From contig OU612073.1 of the NCBI GenBank assembly GCA_914767715.1, positions 20,028,001 to 20,092,000 of the forward strand: DNA of 64,000 nt, in the 5' to 3' direction. The notes beneath the pieces were generated by a model that ran no database searches, had not been told where the DNA came from, and saw only the letters and a program-made list of their open reading frames with translations. Positions 51,801 to 61,291 of the stretch are shown here, piece by piece. Within the stretch, counting starts at the first letter, position 1. Every line of letters starts with the position of its first letter. The translations under genes and the position numbers were made by a program. The stretch is from Membranipora membranacea (lineage: Eukaryota > Bryozoa > Gymnolaemata > Cheilostomatida > Membraniporidae).

Positions 51801-54218
51801 AAAAAATCACACTGCACTGTATCCGTCTACAGAACTCGATAGAAATGTCAGTATATTTATGAAGTTTCAGATATAAACCTTTGGACAGTGTATTCATTGT
51901 CTTATCTTATTATTGCAAATACTTTTAGTTCCAGAATGAAAACAAAACTACATTATTATCAGTGAGGAGAGCAAACACCACAATCAGATATCAAGGATAA
52001 CATGTAACATGTAAACCCATCTAACAGATCACTTTGTTTTTGTAAATCTGGATTTCCTGATTATGCTATCTCAGTAGCTTGATAAGGTCCATGATTGATG
52101 TTCTAGCTTGGCTTCATAAATTTAGATATGAATAAGATAAATGGCTCAGTTTATAAGGGAAAAAAGCTAGCAGGCCAACAAACTGGCAGATGAAATCTGA
52201 TTGAGGTCAAAACACACTGAGCAGTTGCAACCTCACGAGGTTTGCAGAACGCTGAAATTTTGAACCTATAATTTAGAGCTGCCTCAGTTGAATCTCAGCA
52301 GTTTGATCAGCAGTAACAACCTGAGAGTCTATTGCTCCGCAGATTGAGGAGTATATATTTGCTGAGCCTGCAATCGTTGTCATTGTTTTTGGACTTAGTT
52401 AAATTTTCTCACATGACCTTGGCAAAACACCAAAGTTTTCATCACAAGGTTAAGTTTTGTTCAGGACTTGCTAAACATTCCTTGCGCATGATCATCTGTA
52501 AATCTAACAGGATCAATGAAATAACACACAAACTGTATATAATATTTATGAGTATGAATGGTACTTACAGGTCAGAGTCTACATAACGAGTTACAGTGTC
52601 AACCACAAAGTCCTGATGAAACTTGTCCTGTAAAAACATAAGATATCATGTGAGAGATTGAGGGCTAATTCAACATATCTACAAGGATGTAAGTGAGTTG
52701 AAACATTGCTGGAAGATAAATAAGTGAAGAACGAGAGATATTGATGATATAGCAAAGCCAAATTGAGATAAGTACCCAGTATGGTAAGCTTCGAGGCCTC
52801 AACTGCATTCCAATGTCAGTCACGCAACAACACTGCAGAACGTGGTTATATATGCATCTTCATATAGAAGATTGAGCGGACGGGGTTTGAGGATGGTTCT
52901 TGGTAGTGTTTTTTTTCTGATGGTACATAGCATAATGTTGCACAACAACTACTGCTGACAAATCATAATTCTTCATGAGATGATATGGTATAAAAACCAA
53001 AAGGGAAGATCTAAATTGGTGCTGTCATGTAGTAAAACTCCACCAGAAATTCCAGCATGTAGGGGCGTTCTGTGACCACCAGCATGTAGGGGCGTTCTGT
53101 GACCACCAGCATGTAGGGGCGTTCTGTGACCACCAGCATGTAGGGGCGTTCTGTGACCACCAGCATGTAGGGGCGTTCTGTGACCACCAGCATGTAGGGG
53201 CGTTCTGTGACCACCAGCATGTAGGGGCGTTCTGTGACCACCAGCATGTAGGGGCGTTCTGTGACCACCAGCATGTAGGGGCGTTCTGATGCAATCAACT
53301 TACCAGTAGTGATAAGACGTATGACTAAAAATTGTCTGCTGCTCATGGTGCTGGTAGTGAAGAGATGACTGAACTGTTGAACGCTTCATTGAAGTACTTG
53401 GTAATTATACTGGTACTTGTATGCACTGAGTTAAATCTTAAACACTGTATTACTTGCATACCATGCTACCATGCAATTAGCAACATCATGAATGTAAATA
53501 AGCCAAACTAGCATATATTTTGAGAATCACGTCAATTAAAAACCTGATGTTGATTTTTTCAAGTTACTTACCTCAAGAATAAATAAGTGAGCTTTGTCGA
53601 TAGCACATTTTCTATAAAATACTTTTACTTTCCATGTAGGTTTCCAGTAGAAGAGTAATACACTGAGACCAACGGTAAAGAACATTAGGAGATAACTAAA
53701 AAATCTGCCTGCTGCTGTGATCATGTACCCATAACCTTCCTGTAACAGACCATAATAATATGTTACCAACAACTAAGTGAGTAATAGCCAGAATCTTGGA
53801 CAGTATTTAATCACTACTGTTGATCAAAGTGTAAGGGCATGTGAATAGAAGGCAACAGCTTCTTAACACTAGTGCAGCAGATTGGTAGTTTTCAACAGTT
53901 ACACCTAAAGAGCATATAGTGACAAACTAGGCTCATTTTACATTTCAATTCATAGTAGGGTGGACGGGCGAATGGCTTAATTGTTACTTTCCATGCTTCA
54001 TAGATCATTTCATTTCTCAGCAAAAGGCACTGAAGATCGACCATCTTCTACACACGTGAATTATGTAGCCAACGTAGCGTGGTCTGAAGGAGACTAAAGT
54101 AGACTAAGATCTCAATCAGCTCTAAACTGTATAGAGTGTTATACAGCTGAAAACATGCCGAGATACTCACCAAATGGTCATCAGTTTCTGGATTGAGACT
54201 AAGCTTAGTAATGGCCAT
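33823..54218 (-). CDS. ATP13A-like: P5B-type cation/polyamine-transporting ATPase (ATP13A2/3-like), complete
   Basis: Exons in coding order: 54171-54218, 53572-53739, 52569-52627, 51481-51625, 50831-50860, 50214-50374, 49713-49782, 49382-49516, 49052-49121, 48579-48710, 48147-48308, 47664-47821, 46398-46586, 45972-46033, 45576-45720, 45128-45238, 44092-44145, 43324-43477, 42608-42850, 42060-42244, 41537-41666, 41009-41222, 40670-40766, 40091-40314, 39818-39969, 39274-39362, 34434-34523, 33823-34026. They sum to 3681 nt, 1226 aa, typical of ATP13A2-5. Motifs: N-terminal GYGYM and a membrane hairpin; actuator VPGD and [19 protein letters not shown] in TM4 (~465-469), the P5B signature; CFDK/TGTLT with the phosphorylated Asp at ~508; KGAPE (~670); MVT/GDN (~762); [10 protein letters not shown] (~895-904); six C-terminal membrane segments; and a final [10 protein letters not shown] tail. 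Family members act in endolysosomal membranes, and ATP13A2 exports polyamines. Exon 9 has a weak GTTTGA donor. A retrotransposon sits between exons 26 and 27. Confidence 0.93.
34780..34838. repeat. 59-bp direct repeat, left copy (target-site duplication)
   Basis: This 59-bp stretch starting CATAAGATGGCGAAATGTAG and ending GTCAGTATCTCA recurs without mismatch at 39007-39065. The bases beyond it differ (GTATGAC here, CTGATAT there). The two copies bracket the retrotransposon exactly, so I read them as a target-site duplication made on insertion. Confidence 0.85.
34839..39006 (+). mobile_element. RLE-type non-LTR retrotransposon (R2/NeSL/Hero-like), nested in ATPase intron
   Basis: A ~4.2-kb insertion is defined by the flanking 59-bp repeats. 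It has about 100 nt of 5' UTR, one long reading frame with a single stop, and a 3' UTR of roughly 790 nt ending with a small hairpin (CAGTGGT..ACCACTG near 38976-38995). There is no LTR and no poly-A tail. The gene order (zinc finger, RT, C-terminal restriction-like endonuclease) is that of the early-branching site-selective non-LTR clades. It lies in the intron between ATPase exons 26 (39274-39362) and 27 (34434-34523), antisense to the host gene. The clade name is inferred from domain order; an RT phylogeny would settle it. Confidence 0.85.
34936..38217 (+). pseudogene. Zinc finger-RT-restriction-like endonuclease polyprotein, one in-frame TAG
   Basis: The first ATG in frame is at 34936; the open frame itself extends back to about 34885. 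Near its start [20 protein letters not shown] with a later Cys makes a CCHC-type finger that would bind target DNA. RT motifs follow: [46 protein letters not shown], and [10 protein letters not shown] with the catalytic Asp pair. After a TAG at 37507-37509 the same frame continues: [19 protein letters not shown], a [12 protein letters not shown] knuckle, then RPDLIVWS and [11 protein letters not shown], which form the PD-(D/E)XK endonuclease core. Total length would be about 1,100 residues. Apart from this one stop I see no frameshift, so the copy is either freshly inactivated or suppressed by readthrough. It is opposite in strand to the ATPase. Confidence 0.85.
39007..39065. repeat. 59-bp direct repeat, right copy (target-site duplication)
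   Basis: Identical to 34780-34838 over all 59 bases. It follows the 3' UTR of the retrotransposon and lies in the same ATPase intron. Perfect identity implies a recent insertion. Confidence 0.85.
42462..42556. repeat. Degenerate 17-bp tandem repeat
   Basis: Five imperfect units of the form GAtTtAAAGTTtTGAGT run through 42462-42556, with a 10-bp partial unit after the first. It is intronic in the ATPase gene. Confidence 0.6.
45317..45412. repeat. 96-bp hairpin with ~44-bp arms
   Basis: TTCAAGTCCTATGTTGGCAA..ACCCCATAC is mirrored by GTATGGGGT..TTGCCAGCGTAGGTCTTGAA around a 7-nt loop, with one indel and a few mismatches. It lies in ATPase intron 15. Confidence 0.7.
46748..47046. mobile_element. 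MITE with 41-bp terminal inverted repeats
   Basis: The left end 46748-46788 and the inverted right end 47006-47046 match over 41 bp (GAC.ACCCA.AGACC.A, then GGCAGTTAC). It lies in ATPase intron 12. Its interior (AGTGCCT, GGAAGGTAACTC, TTCTCTGCATTATGA when read on the minus strand) recurs at 16491-16700, so this is a dispersed family. Confidence 0.65.
47417..47455. repeat. CAAGGAGT palindrome family member
   Basis: CAAGGAGTTA and TAACTCCTTG arms enclose about 19 nt. ATPase intron 12. Confidence 0.55.
53053..53288. repeat. 27-bp minisatellite, about 8.7 copies
   Basis: The unit CAGCATGTAGGGGCGTTCTG plus TGACCAC is repeated head to tail with no difference I can see between copies. It lies in ATPase intron 2. 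Since 27 is a multiple of three, two minus-strand frames stay open through it, giving apparent peptides with repeats ERPYMLVVT or [10 protein letters not shown] see no acceptor site that would make it an exon. Confidence 0.9.
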
Positions 54219-55017
54219 TGTCAAGTGCAGCTTATATTTATATAACTGGTTAGGGAGGACGGAAGACTTCTTTGTGTAATATAATTGATTGTCAGCTCAC
54301 CGCATCCCACCACATTCTATTGCCAGCTAATTATTGTTCAACAGCATTGATACTACAAAAAAAAAACATAAATTTTGGGACATTACATTAATAATAGTAC
54401 TTGGCAATTGTGATGAATATATTCAGGTTTGGACAACACAGTTGCACTGTAGTGAAATGTTTCTTGTAGTTACCCCACACCCTGGTCGTTTATGTACAGG
54501 ATGATTGCTACTTCAGGAAGGGTTGACTTCAGAAGTAGTGAGTGCCAGCAGGTATCTGGATCAATGAACCGATTCATTGTCTCATTTTACTAAGTTAAAA
54601 CCATAAATTATTGTCAGCACCTAACTTGAGAAATTAATGCAGGCACAACCACATACACTGCTTCAACAGTTGGGACTAAGTTACCTCTTAACCTAAATAG
54701 TATAGAGATGAGTAGGAAATTGTTATTCAGGGTGAGGTTATTTTTTATTATTAAAATTTGGCCCATCTACGTGTTTATATTATCATTGCTTTCTGATGCT
54801 TGCAGTCTTGCCAGAAGCATGATTCTCAATTCCCCCAGACCACCTCTACATCAATCTATGTGACGCTGTTGTGTGGACATAACTATCATTACAGAAAAAG
54901 TCCAGTCCTGTATGGGCAGTAGCCAGCTTTATGAAAGAAGCATAGTAGAGGGTTTGCTGGTGCAGCCCATGTTATGTGCTGAGACATATTTGAGGTACGT
55001 AGTCCAATCCGACACCT

Positions 55018-55113
55018 GAGTGTTGAGATACATGTGGCAGGTGCTGTACAGGACAGCACACATGCGGCCCCTACAGCACAAACAACAGCACTTGCCACAT
55101 GTCCTACAACACT
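55018..55113. repeat. Inverted repeat with ~30-bp arms
   Basis: GAGTGTTG..ACATGTGGCAGGTGCTGT is mirrored by ACAGCACTTGCCACATGT..CAACACTC with an internal block of mismatches and a 35-nt spacer. It is in the ATPase-CDC40 spacer. Probably a decayed foldback element. Confidence 0.5.
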
Positions 55114-55721
55114 CGTCGCTCGCGACGGTCTTTAGTGCCCATCCAGAACACTACACTCACACTTAAGTGGCATGGATACTTTTGATAAAGCCAAAGGTAG
55201 GAAAGGCAGTTTCTACTACTACCTCCTCTCTCCTTGATTGATTTTCCAGACCAAAAGAAAAGTCGTAAACTGAAATTATACTTTATCAAACATTTGTTAC
55301 TCATCTGTCTAGCCAATTTATCCCAATGATATGAGGTAGCTCATTTACCCTCAATCTCAGCTACTCTCAGATCTGGGTGCATAAAGTAGTAACTTACTGA
55401 CAATTATTTTGTACCATGTTTGTACATAGGCTAGGAAGACTGCATTTCCTAGTCAAGAAATGTGGAGGTTGTCTTGTCTTATGATTAGGTAGTCAGTCAT
55501 TATACTAAAATTCTAGTAGGTAGTTAGTACAATGACTTGAATGAGTTCTAACTCTTTTGTTAGTAACATAGGCATCTGGAATTGCCAATGCTGCCCATCC
55601 CCAGCCCAACCTCCCCTTTCCCAAACAAGGGTAGGGTGTGGGTGTTTGGTTGATCATGGACATTGAGTTGACACAGTATACATGCTTGTAACTCCAGATG
55701 CCCATGGTTAGTTAGTAGTAG

Positions 55722-55744
55722 CAAGGAGTTAAAGACACTCCTTG
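55722..55744. repeat. CAAGGAGT palindrome family member
   Basis: CAAGGAGTTAAAGACACTCC then TTG: 8-bp arms around AAAGAC. It lies in the spacer between the divergent ATPase and CDC40 starts. Confidence 0.55.
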
Positions 55745-56429
55745 GTAGTAGTACTAGTACTTGGTAGTAGTAGTAGCAGTAGCAGTACTAAAACTAATAA
55801 TGTGAATGAAGTCTCAGTCTTTCTAGCTAGTGATCATACTTACAGTTTGAAGGCAATTATCATACTTCAAATATAATGTGGATGTACTAATATCTGGGAA
55901 CAGTAAATTTCTGATATACTTTGCTGAATAGTTTCTGCTACCACCTCACCAGTAAGAGACACAGACAGTGCTTACAGATGAGTTGACTTTGTTCACTCCG
56001 ACAGTATTTACAATTTGTTTTCTTCCAACAAGCACATACCCTGTTATCATACATGACAAAGGGGGTATGCATCCAACCCGCTAACCGTAATGCCAATGGT
56101 TCTGAAACTACATACTATAGACAGTCACGTGGTACCATAGACAGAGTTTTCAAATAGTTCATTCAGAACACTTTAATTTCTGAAGCCAGTTGTCTGGTGA
56201 GACATGATTTAAATTGATTCACTGTAAAGACATAAGAAATGGAAAGTTGATTTTTTTTTTTAAAGAATAAGATCAGTAATATTCACTAAATACACACACA
56301 CACTGGTGTGCGACAAGGGGATAACATTCATATTTACATATCTGTCTTACTGAATCTGATTCTACGTTTCCTTGTTTCTCCTTAGTTTTAAAATCATCAT
56401 CACCTTAAGGAGGGAGAATTCCCATAATT

Positions 56430-59400
56430 ATGGCCTCTCTTGTGGCCTATGATGCTGAGGATAGCTCTGGTGAGGAGGATGATACTGGTGGCGACCAGGC
56501 TCACTCTGCAGAGGAACCTAAAGTGCCTAGTGAAGATGACCTTCTACATCTGAGATCTGACTCTCAGTCATTCAAAAAACTCATCAACAATACACAGCTT
56601 GCTTTGGCTCCAACAGTTGTTACAAAAGTAAGTCAATCAATGAGTGATCAGTCCAGTGATGTCTTTTCTGTATATGATAGGCCTAGCAGCTCCCACTTTC
56701 ATGAAGTCAGCTTCTGCAGAGAAGGATAATTTTGTCCACAGTAGGCTCCCTATCAACAAAGTTTGATGGTTGGTCAAGTGGTCAGGAGCCAGCTGGTGAC
56801 TGCTAGACCAAGCAAGCTTATGATTTTTAGTTGCATTCATCCTGTATCCTGCAGATTTCTAGTGTGCTGGGTGAATCGGTGGGAATGTAATAACCACTTG
56901 AAAGCGTTCACCATTTTTATGATTTGCTTTTTGTAATTGTAGGGAGATGTACAGACAGGAAAGCCACTGGATCCAACTCTTAAGGAACTCAAATATAATC
57001 CTAAGGCTGATGAGCTCTATGCACCAGCGGTGAGATTGTCTTGCATGTTTACTATTTGTTGACATTAGCATTAATTCTGTGTCTACCGCTATTGAGATCA
57101 TACATCAAATAAGTTGTGAAGATTCGGTAAAATTAAACTACACATATGTCAAAAATGAGTAGACATCTTGTAATCTCCAAATTATTTTAAGGTCGGCCCT
57201 TCCATTCTGAATATCAAGGCCTATACCAAATTGAGTTGTAATTCGATATTGTCATATTTTTGAACTAATTAAGTTGTTATAATGATCAGAGATCCTGAGA
57301 TTGAAGTCAAACCAGAGAGAATGGTCCGTGGCCAAACGCACAATGTTTTGAGGAGGGGTAAGGATTAGTGTTGTTGGGCCTGATTGATCTATAACGATGT
57401 TGTTGGAGCTTGATATGTGTGTAACCTATATCAAACTGTCCCTGCCCTACAAATGTATATGATTATTTTCATATTCCTCACCCAGGCTGGACCTGCTCAT
57501 CCATTCAAGACACAGCAGATGCGTGCGGTAAAGAACACCATCACAGGGTTTGCTGAGCCCTCACATGTTGACAAATTTCAGTTTGAAACTCAAAGGCGGA
57601 CTTTTCACAGTTACGGTAAGGTAGCTTTCATCTTTTTGCCTTGACATATAACATTGTTGGAGGTGGCTCAGTTGGTTAGAGCACCAGTTTTCAGCATGCA
57701 AATGTTGAAGGTCGTGGGTTTGAATCCCACTACAATCTACTGGGACATGGTTGACCCCCAGGTGTGACCTGCCTACAAACTTAGGGACAGTTGTCGCAAA
57801 CATTGAAGCCTCGCCCTTAAGGCACCCATTATTTCACTGCCCATTCTTCACAATGTGGTGAGTGACTGAACCTTGCGATTTAACCAACCAACAACTGTAT
57901 AAATATACATTCAAATATTGTCATTTAGTCGTTGTCTTTTGTGTAACTTTCTAGCTCTATGCAGGGTTCCTTTTAATATATGAAAACAAAACTGAACATT
58001 GTTAGAGGTTGTATTACTACAGTGGTGTGTGATTCTGCACTCCTTCATAACCCTAGTTTGTTGTTCATGTTACAGGTTATGCTATGGACCCCAGTGCTGA
58101 TGCTATAGAAGAGGGGATAACTCTACTTGGAGATGTTAAGGCAGCAGAAGGTTCACAGGGTCTGTTGAGTAATCAGATTAAATTGCGCTGGCAGACAATT
58201 CGATTAAGAAGTTGCCAAAGAAGATTTATTCACTTTCTATAACCATATATGTGACATTCTCACCACAACATGATAACTGCCCCAGTGGTGCTATCACGTG
58301 GGATTCATTTGTAGACTCTGTTCTTTCATATGTCATCCTTTATTGACTCATGTATTGGTTGTAAAGGTTTCATGTAAGGAGGGCATACGCATATATTCTA
58401 TTTCATTTGCAGTGCAAGTATTGAGTTGTCCTGACTTGACATGACATGTTAAGTCTAGAAAAGGACAAATCCAAAACAAAGAAAACATTTTACACTATCT
58501 TGTGTTGGTTATTAAGTTATTGAAACATGACGAGATGTTTTTGTTTGTATGTCTGTAGAAAAGACAGTGTTTGAAGCCACAAAAACTAGAGAGGGTGATA
58601 AAAGGAAGAGACAGCGAAACGATGATGCCGGTGATATTGAGGGCTATCTCGGTCCCTGGGGGAAATATGTCGATGAGAAAACAGTCATGGTACCAGATGA
58701 TGAGGAGAAAGAGGTATATTTGTCCCCCATCCTATTTTAACTATTCTGAAGCTCTAAAATTTGTGATCACTTTTGCTGACATGATCCGGCAACTCTTGGG
58801 CCAAAAATTTGAATTGTCCTATTATTTATGTATGCATTCGTCTTAATATTTTCAGTAAAAAATTCTTATGAAAGATAAAAGCCCCAATCAATTGACATTA
58901 ATTTTCTCAATCTTTCTGGTCACATGGTACACGACCATTAATCTTACTATGTGTGTTAACATTACAGTTCCTTTTTCTCTTGAATAGGTTCTCGATGCTA
59001 TAGTAGCCAAAAGAAAGAAGAACAAGAAAACAGTTGATACAAAGACTGACGATGAAGAGAAAACCACTCTCCATCGTATGAGCATTTATATATATATATA
59101 TATAAATAATCGATAGTTGTGCTAATAGAATTTAGAATAAGCATAGACAGGACACTACAGCTAACATGAGGCACTAAATGGTGTGTCGACGTTATGACAT
59201 TGGACTGTGTAATAGCAATAATGTAATCATTGATTTGCAGTCCACAGTCCAGGTTTTGTACTTACTACTCAATGAACTTTGATCAGATTTCGAGTATGAA
59301 AATTGCTTTACATTCAGCAGTATCTCTTTGTCAGTGTGATGTCGTTTTTTCTAAACAGAATTTTAGGTGAAAATTATTATTATTATTTAACCGACTTGAA

Positions 59401-61291
59401 ATAAGAAACCTGGTACATGGACCCTAAGTCAATGATAACACCGATGCTACTACACAATTCAATGTCGTAACATCGCTTACACATAAATGACTCAATGTCT
59501 CAATCCTTATGCCACATTTAGTGTCTTGTCTAGGGTTATTAATATGTCTATGGATTGCTCTGTACAGCGCTTTGCTTATAGTAGACTCTACCTGAATTAT
59601 TTGGAGTTGTGTACACTACATTATTCGCTTTAAATAAGATAACTCCAATAATCAGAATTCTATCTGAATATTGCAGCTGTTGAATGTTGTTCTACCTGCA
59701 TTTGATCAGATCACTTACCACTCAAACTGAATAGCATGTTATATTTATTCTTTTTCAGTTAAAGAAGCCTTTGATTACCAGGGGCGGTCTTGGACTCACC
59801 CTCCCCAGGATGTTGGTGTATCTCTCAAAGCTGATTCTATACCAGAGAAATGTTTCATACCTAAGCGGCTCATACACACATGGTCTGGTCATACAAAGGC
59901 TCTGTCAGCTATTCGCTGGTTCCCTGTCTCTGCACATCTAATGCTCTCTTGTAGTATGGACTCCAAAATAAAAGTAAGTTGTGACTGTTTACCCTAGAGG
60001 AGTAGAGAATTCATATCGCTTAGACATCTAACATTGACTCCAACCAACCACATTTAATGCTAGCTAACATTAAGTCGACCCCCAACTAGCTAATCTAAAC
60101 TCTAGCTAATATTTACTCCTGTAGGGTTATAATAAAAGGAACCAAATTCAGAAAGCAATCTAAAGAAGTGAAGTTTATGTAATTTATAATTTTGATTTTT
60201 GTGTTCTTCAAATCTTACTGGACCATTTTTAATTTTAATATTGAATTTGTAGTTTTGGTAATGGCAGACCTAATTTCAAAATAAGGCCACCTTGCATGTT
60301 CTGCGTTGTTGACAGTAGTTGACTGGTAGTTATCTTTCCCTGACAATCCATAAAGCTGGCTTGGGTTGTCCTCAAAAATGCCAATGCAAAGTATGACGCT
60401 ATCAATTCACAGTTTATCAAAGTTATACAATTGCGAAATATGTTAAACGGTTGGTGAATCTGACCAAGGAGTTAAAGACTCCTTGATCTGACATAGCGTG
60501 GAACCTTACATGCCGTGTTTGACTACCAATCTTTAATGAAAATCAAATCAAGGAAATTCCACAAGCATATTAAAATAGCCAAATGGTAATGTTGCTGCAA
60601 TATAGGAAACAATTGAACTATATTGGGTTGAGCAGTATGTTAATTTACAGGGCTGTCTGAATACACGGTTAAGCCCTGTGCCAGCGCATGTTTAAATAAC
60701 TCAATTTTGACCTTGTATCAATTCCATCTTACAAATATGGTCATATCGTTATGTAAGGTGGAAAAGGCGAAGCATATTCCCATAATTCAATTTTAATCAC
60801 ACTTCCATGTTTTTGACCACGCCTGCTTGACCTTCTTGACCAAAAACTTCGGTAATTAGAAATCAGAAGGCATTAAGCCTTCAGCTGACCATCCCAGCAC
60901 ACGCCCTGTCAACACCAACACGTGACGCATAAACTGTCTGATCAGGAATACAGAGACTACCCCAATATATCATCCTACAGGCCACAGGCAGACTCTGAAT
61001 ATTCATTTGCATACCATGTATATAATGAGTAGGGCTGCCTAGATTGCTCGGTTTGGAGTTGGTTTCCCTGTGGCCAAATTAATTCAATAATTAGGTCTGT
61101 ATCATGTCAAAATCTGCTTCTTTTCAGATATGGGAGGTGTACAATGAGAGGCGTATGGTGAGAACATATAATGGTCACAAGCAGGCAGTGAGAGATGTTA
61201 ACTTTGACAATGATGGTAAGAGGTTCCTCAGCGCCTCCTATGATAGAATGTGTAAGCTTTGGGATACAGAAACGGGCCAGTGTATAGGCAG
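56430..61291 (+). CDS. CDC40: CDC40/PRP17 pre-mRNA splicing factor (3' part beyond window)
   Basis: Eight exons visible: 56430-56627, 56943-57029, 57486-57615, 58076-58159, 58559-58713, 58988-59075, 59759-59973, 61128-61291 (about 373 residues, phases consistent). The order matches CDC40: acidic start [89 protein letters not shown], then WD40 repeats ([53 protein letters not shown]). CDC40 acts in the nucleus at the second step of splicing. The donor of exon 4 was chosen so that length matches the family (GSQ|EKTVF); a donor nine bases upstream is possible. WD repeats 3-7 are absent up to 64000, so the next intron exceeds 2.7 kb. The start is divergent from the ATPase. Confidence 0.9.
57655..57895 (+). 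mobile_element. tRNA-derived SINE in CDC40 intron 3
   Basis: TGGCTCAGTTGGTTAGAGC is a textbook A box with D-arm, and GTGGGTTTGAATCCCAC a B box with T-arm. The anticodon arm between them is enlarged and does not fold as a standard tRNA. A ~150-nt body follows, ending near AACCAACCAACAAC. Confidence 0.6.
60465..60485. repeat. CAAGGAGT palindrome family member
   Basis: CAAGGAGTTAAAGACTCCTT then G. It has almost the same core as the unit at 55722. CDC40 intron 7. Confidence 0.55.

Larger units (their letters stand above)
54219..56429. other. Divergent spacer, P5B ATPase and CDC40
   Basis: About 2.2 kb between two start codons on opposite strands; it should hold both promoters and any 5' UTR exons. 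It contains the inverted repeat at 55018-55113 and a CAAGGAGT palindrome. I see no convincing TATA box. Confidence 0.5.

Noticed and set aside
53011-53346. 111-codon minus-strand ORF with ERPYMLVVT repeats
   Set aside because: It is open only because the 27-bp minisatellite has a length divisible by three; there is no acceptor site and no place for it in the P5B protein.
54889-55098. 69-codon minus-strand Cys-rich ORF
   Set aside because: It overlaps an inverted repeat in the divergent spacer and has no signal peptide or family match.
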